5,919 nucleotides of DNA. It comes from Thermoplasmata archaeon (GTDB lineage Archaea > Thermoplasmatota > Thermoplasmata > Thermoplasmatales > Thermoplasmataceae). The DNA lies in the NCBI GenBank assembly GCA_021826795.1, contig JAKAYM010000112.1, positions 1 through 5,919 of the forward strand, read 5' to 3'. Shown piece by piece: positions 5,223-5,919 of the stretch. Under the pieces are notes generated by a model. The model saw only the letters and a program-made list of their open reading frames with translations. It did no database searches and was not told where the DNA came from. Each line of letters starts with the position of its first letter. The first letter of the stretch is position 1. A program made the position numbers and the translations under genes.

Positions 5223-5919
5223 ATCTAATTCATTGCCGGCTTCATTACTTTCGGTTCCCTCTGATACTGCAAGGGATTTATTTCCAGTATGTCTCATATC
5301 AGATAACTTTGTTTTAGAAAGCAGTACTGCCATTTCCTCCAGTGACCTTCCCTTACTAACCGGCATTATTATAAAGAATATAATAAAGCCTATAAGGGAA
5401 AGAATAGCGAATACACCCATTGAAAATCCTATGCCGATGGCCTTATCCATGGTCGGAAAAACTTCAACTATGACAAAGTTTGCGATCCAGTCTATAGCTG
5501 CAATTATGGATACAAAAAATCCCTTGTTTTTGATAGGAAAGTACTCTGACTGTATGACCCATACATTGGCTCCAACACCGAAGGCAAAGAATATTATGAA
5601 ACCCGCGAACCCTATCAGGATTCCTATAAGGATATGCATCAGTGCAAGTGTCATTCCCAGTAAACCGAATACTGTCATGCCTGCAAATCCATACAATGCC
5701 AGAGTCCTCCTTCCGGTTGTGTCAAGGAGCTTGAATCCAATGTATGTAGCCGCCACATTAATTGCACCAAGAATTGCTGAGGCACTTATTGAGTACGCCA
5801 TTGAAAGAGCAGGATTTGTCACCGAAGGAAACAGGTGCAGGCTGCTTATTATTACAGGGCCATAGTAAAATGGTATGTTTATACCTGTTATTTCCGTAAA
5901 TACAGCAAAGAGGCCTGCT
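5220..5919 (-). CDS. MFS sugar-porter family permease, C-terminal half (start beyond the window)
   Basis: A membrane transporter. The frame stays open from the right edge (first complete codon at 5918) to TAA 5222-5220, so 232 residues are visible and the true start lies outside. The internal GTG at 5822 is not the start: the residues before it (TEITGINIPFYYGP) are the sugar-porter TM7 motif. Next come TM8 (AYSISASAILG), the loop DTTGRRTL (family D-x-x-GRR), TM9 (ALYGFAGMTVFG), TM10 (ILIGFAGFIIFFAFG), the QSEYFPIKNKG loop (family SEIFP...RG), TM11 (IDWIANFVIVEVFP), TM12 and PVSKGRSLEEM, a variant of the hallmark PETKGRSLEE. These place it in the sugar porter family, normally proton-coupled uptake of sugars and related polyols or acids, which suits an acidophile with a steep proton gradient. 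It is the first visible gene of the cluster, so it probably imports the substrate processed by the enzymes. Confidence 0.9.
   Translation of the reverse strand, partial: AGLFAVFTEITGINIPFYYGPVIISSLHLFPSVTNPALSMAYSISASAILGAINVAATYIGFKLLDTTGRRTLALYGFAGMTVFGLLGMTLALMHILIGILIGFAGFIIFFAFGVGANVWVIQSEYFPIKNKGFFVSIIAAIDWIANFVIVEVFPTMDKAIGIGFSMGVFAILSLIGFIIFFIIMPVSKGRSLEEMAVLLSKTKLSDMRHTGNKSLAVSEGTESNEAGNELD

Noticed and set aside
5220..5822. A 200-residue protein starting at GTG 5822.
   Set aside because: The frame is open upstream to the window edge and encodes the TM7 motif of the same permease, so GTG 5822 is an internal valine codon.
5233..5865. A 210-codon + strand open frame opposite the right-edge permease.
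   Set aside because: It is antisense to a frame with all the sugar-porter motifs. Its own translation shows no recognisable domain, and long antisense frames are common opposite genes with this codon bias.
1..5919. CRISPR arrays, tRNA or rRNA genes, insertion-sequence ends.
   Set aside because: I see no regularly spaced repeats, no tRNA-like T-loop (GGTTCRA) with matching arms, no rRNA-like stretches and no transposase motifs or terminal inverted repeats.

Overview
The window looks like a compact, AT-rich archaeal chromosome, most likely an acidophile of the order Thermoplasmatales (Ferroplasma, Acidiplasma or Cuniculiplasma-like). The evidence is: a regulator with the archaeal bacterio-opsin-activator type HTH (HTH_10); TATA-like boxes 25-30 nt before starts; one Shine-Dalgarno-like site resembling GGAGGTGAT; oligo-T stretches after stop codons instead of bacterial hairpin terminators; and heavy use of ATA, AGA and AGG codons. 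The order is inferred, not proven.

Layout. Left edge (2-118, + strand): the last 38 codons of an MFS permease. Positions 119-588: about 470 nt without a convincing gene. It holds a perfect 8-bp inverted repeat just after the permease, a small hairpin, several overlapping mini-ORFs (possibly a decayed gene) and the promoter of the next gene. Positions 589-1392 (+): an HTH_10 transcriptional regulator. Positions 1393-1440 are a short convergent gap. From 1441 to the right edge, four genes lie head to tail on the - strand. In transcription order they are a sugar-porter MFS permease (3' half only; runs off the window), an NAD(P)-dependent aldehyde dehydrogenase, a GH88-type unsaturated glucuronyl hydrolase and a class III (CaiB/BaiF) CoA-transferase. 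ALDH and GH88 overlap by 8 nt and GH88 is 1 nt from the CoA-transferase. Only the MFS-ALDH junction (36 nt) has room for a promoter.

Working model (inference). The permease would import a sugar or small uronic-acid oligosaccharide. The cytoplasmic GH88 enzyme would remove the unsaturated uronyl residue left by a polysaccharide lyase. The ALDH would oxidise an aldehyde derived from it, and the CoA-transferase would activate a resulting carboxylic acid for central metabolism. No lyase or deoxy-ketouronate enzyme is in the window, so the pathway is incomplete here. The GH88 protein keeps the catalytic aspartates but differs from my recollection of the family at nearby positions, so its substrate may be non-standard. 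The regulator is convergent with the operon, and nothing in the sequence proves that it controls it.
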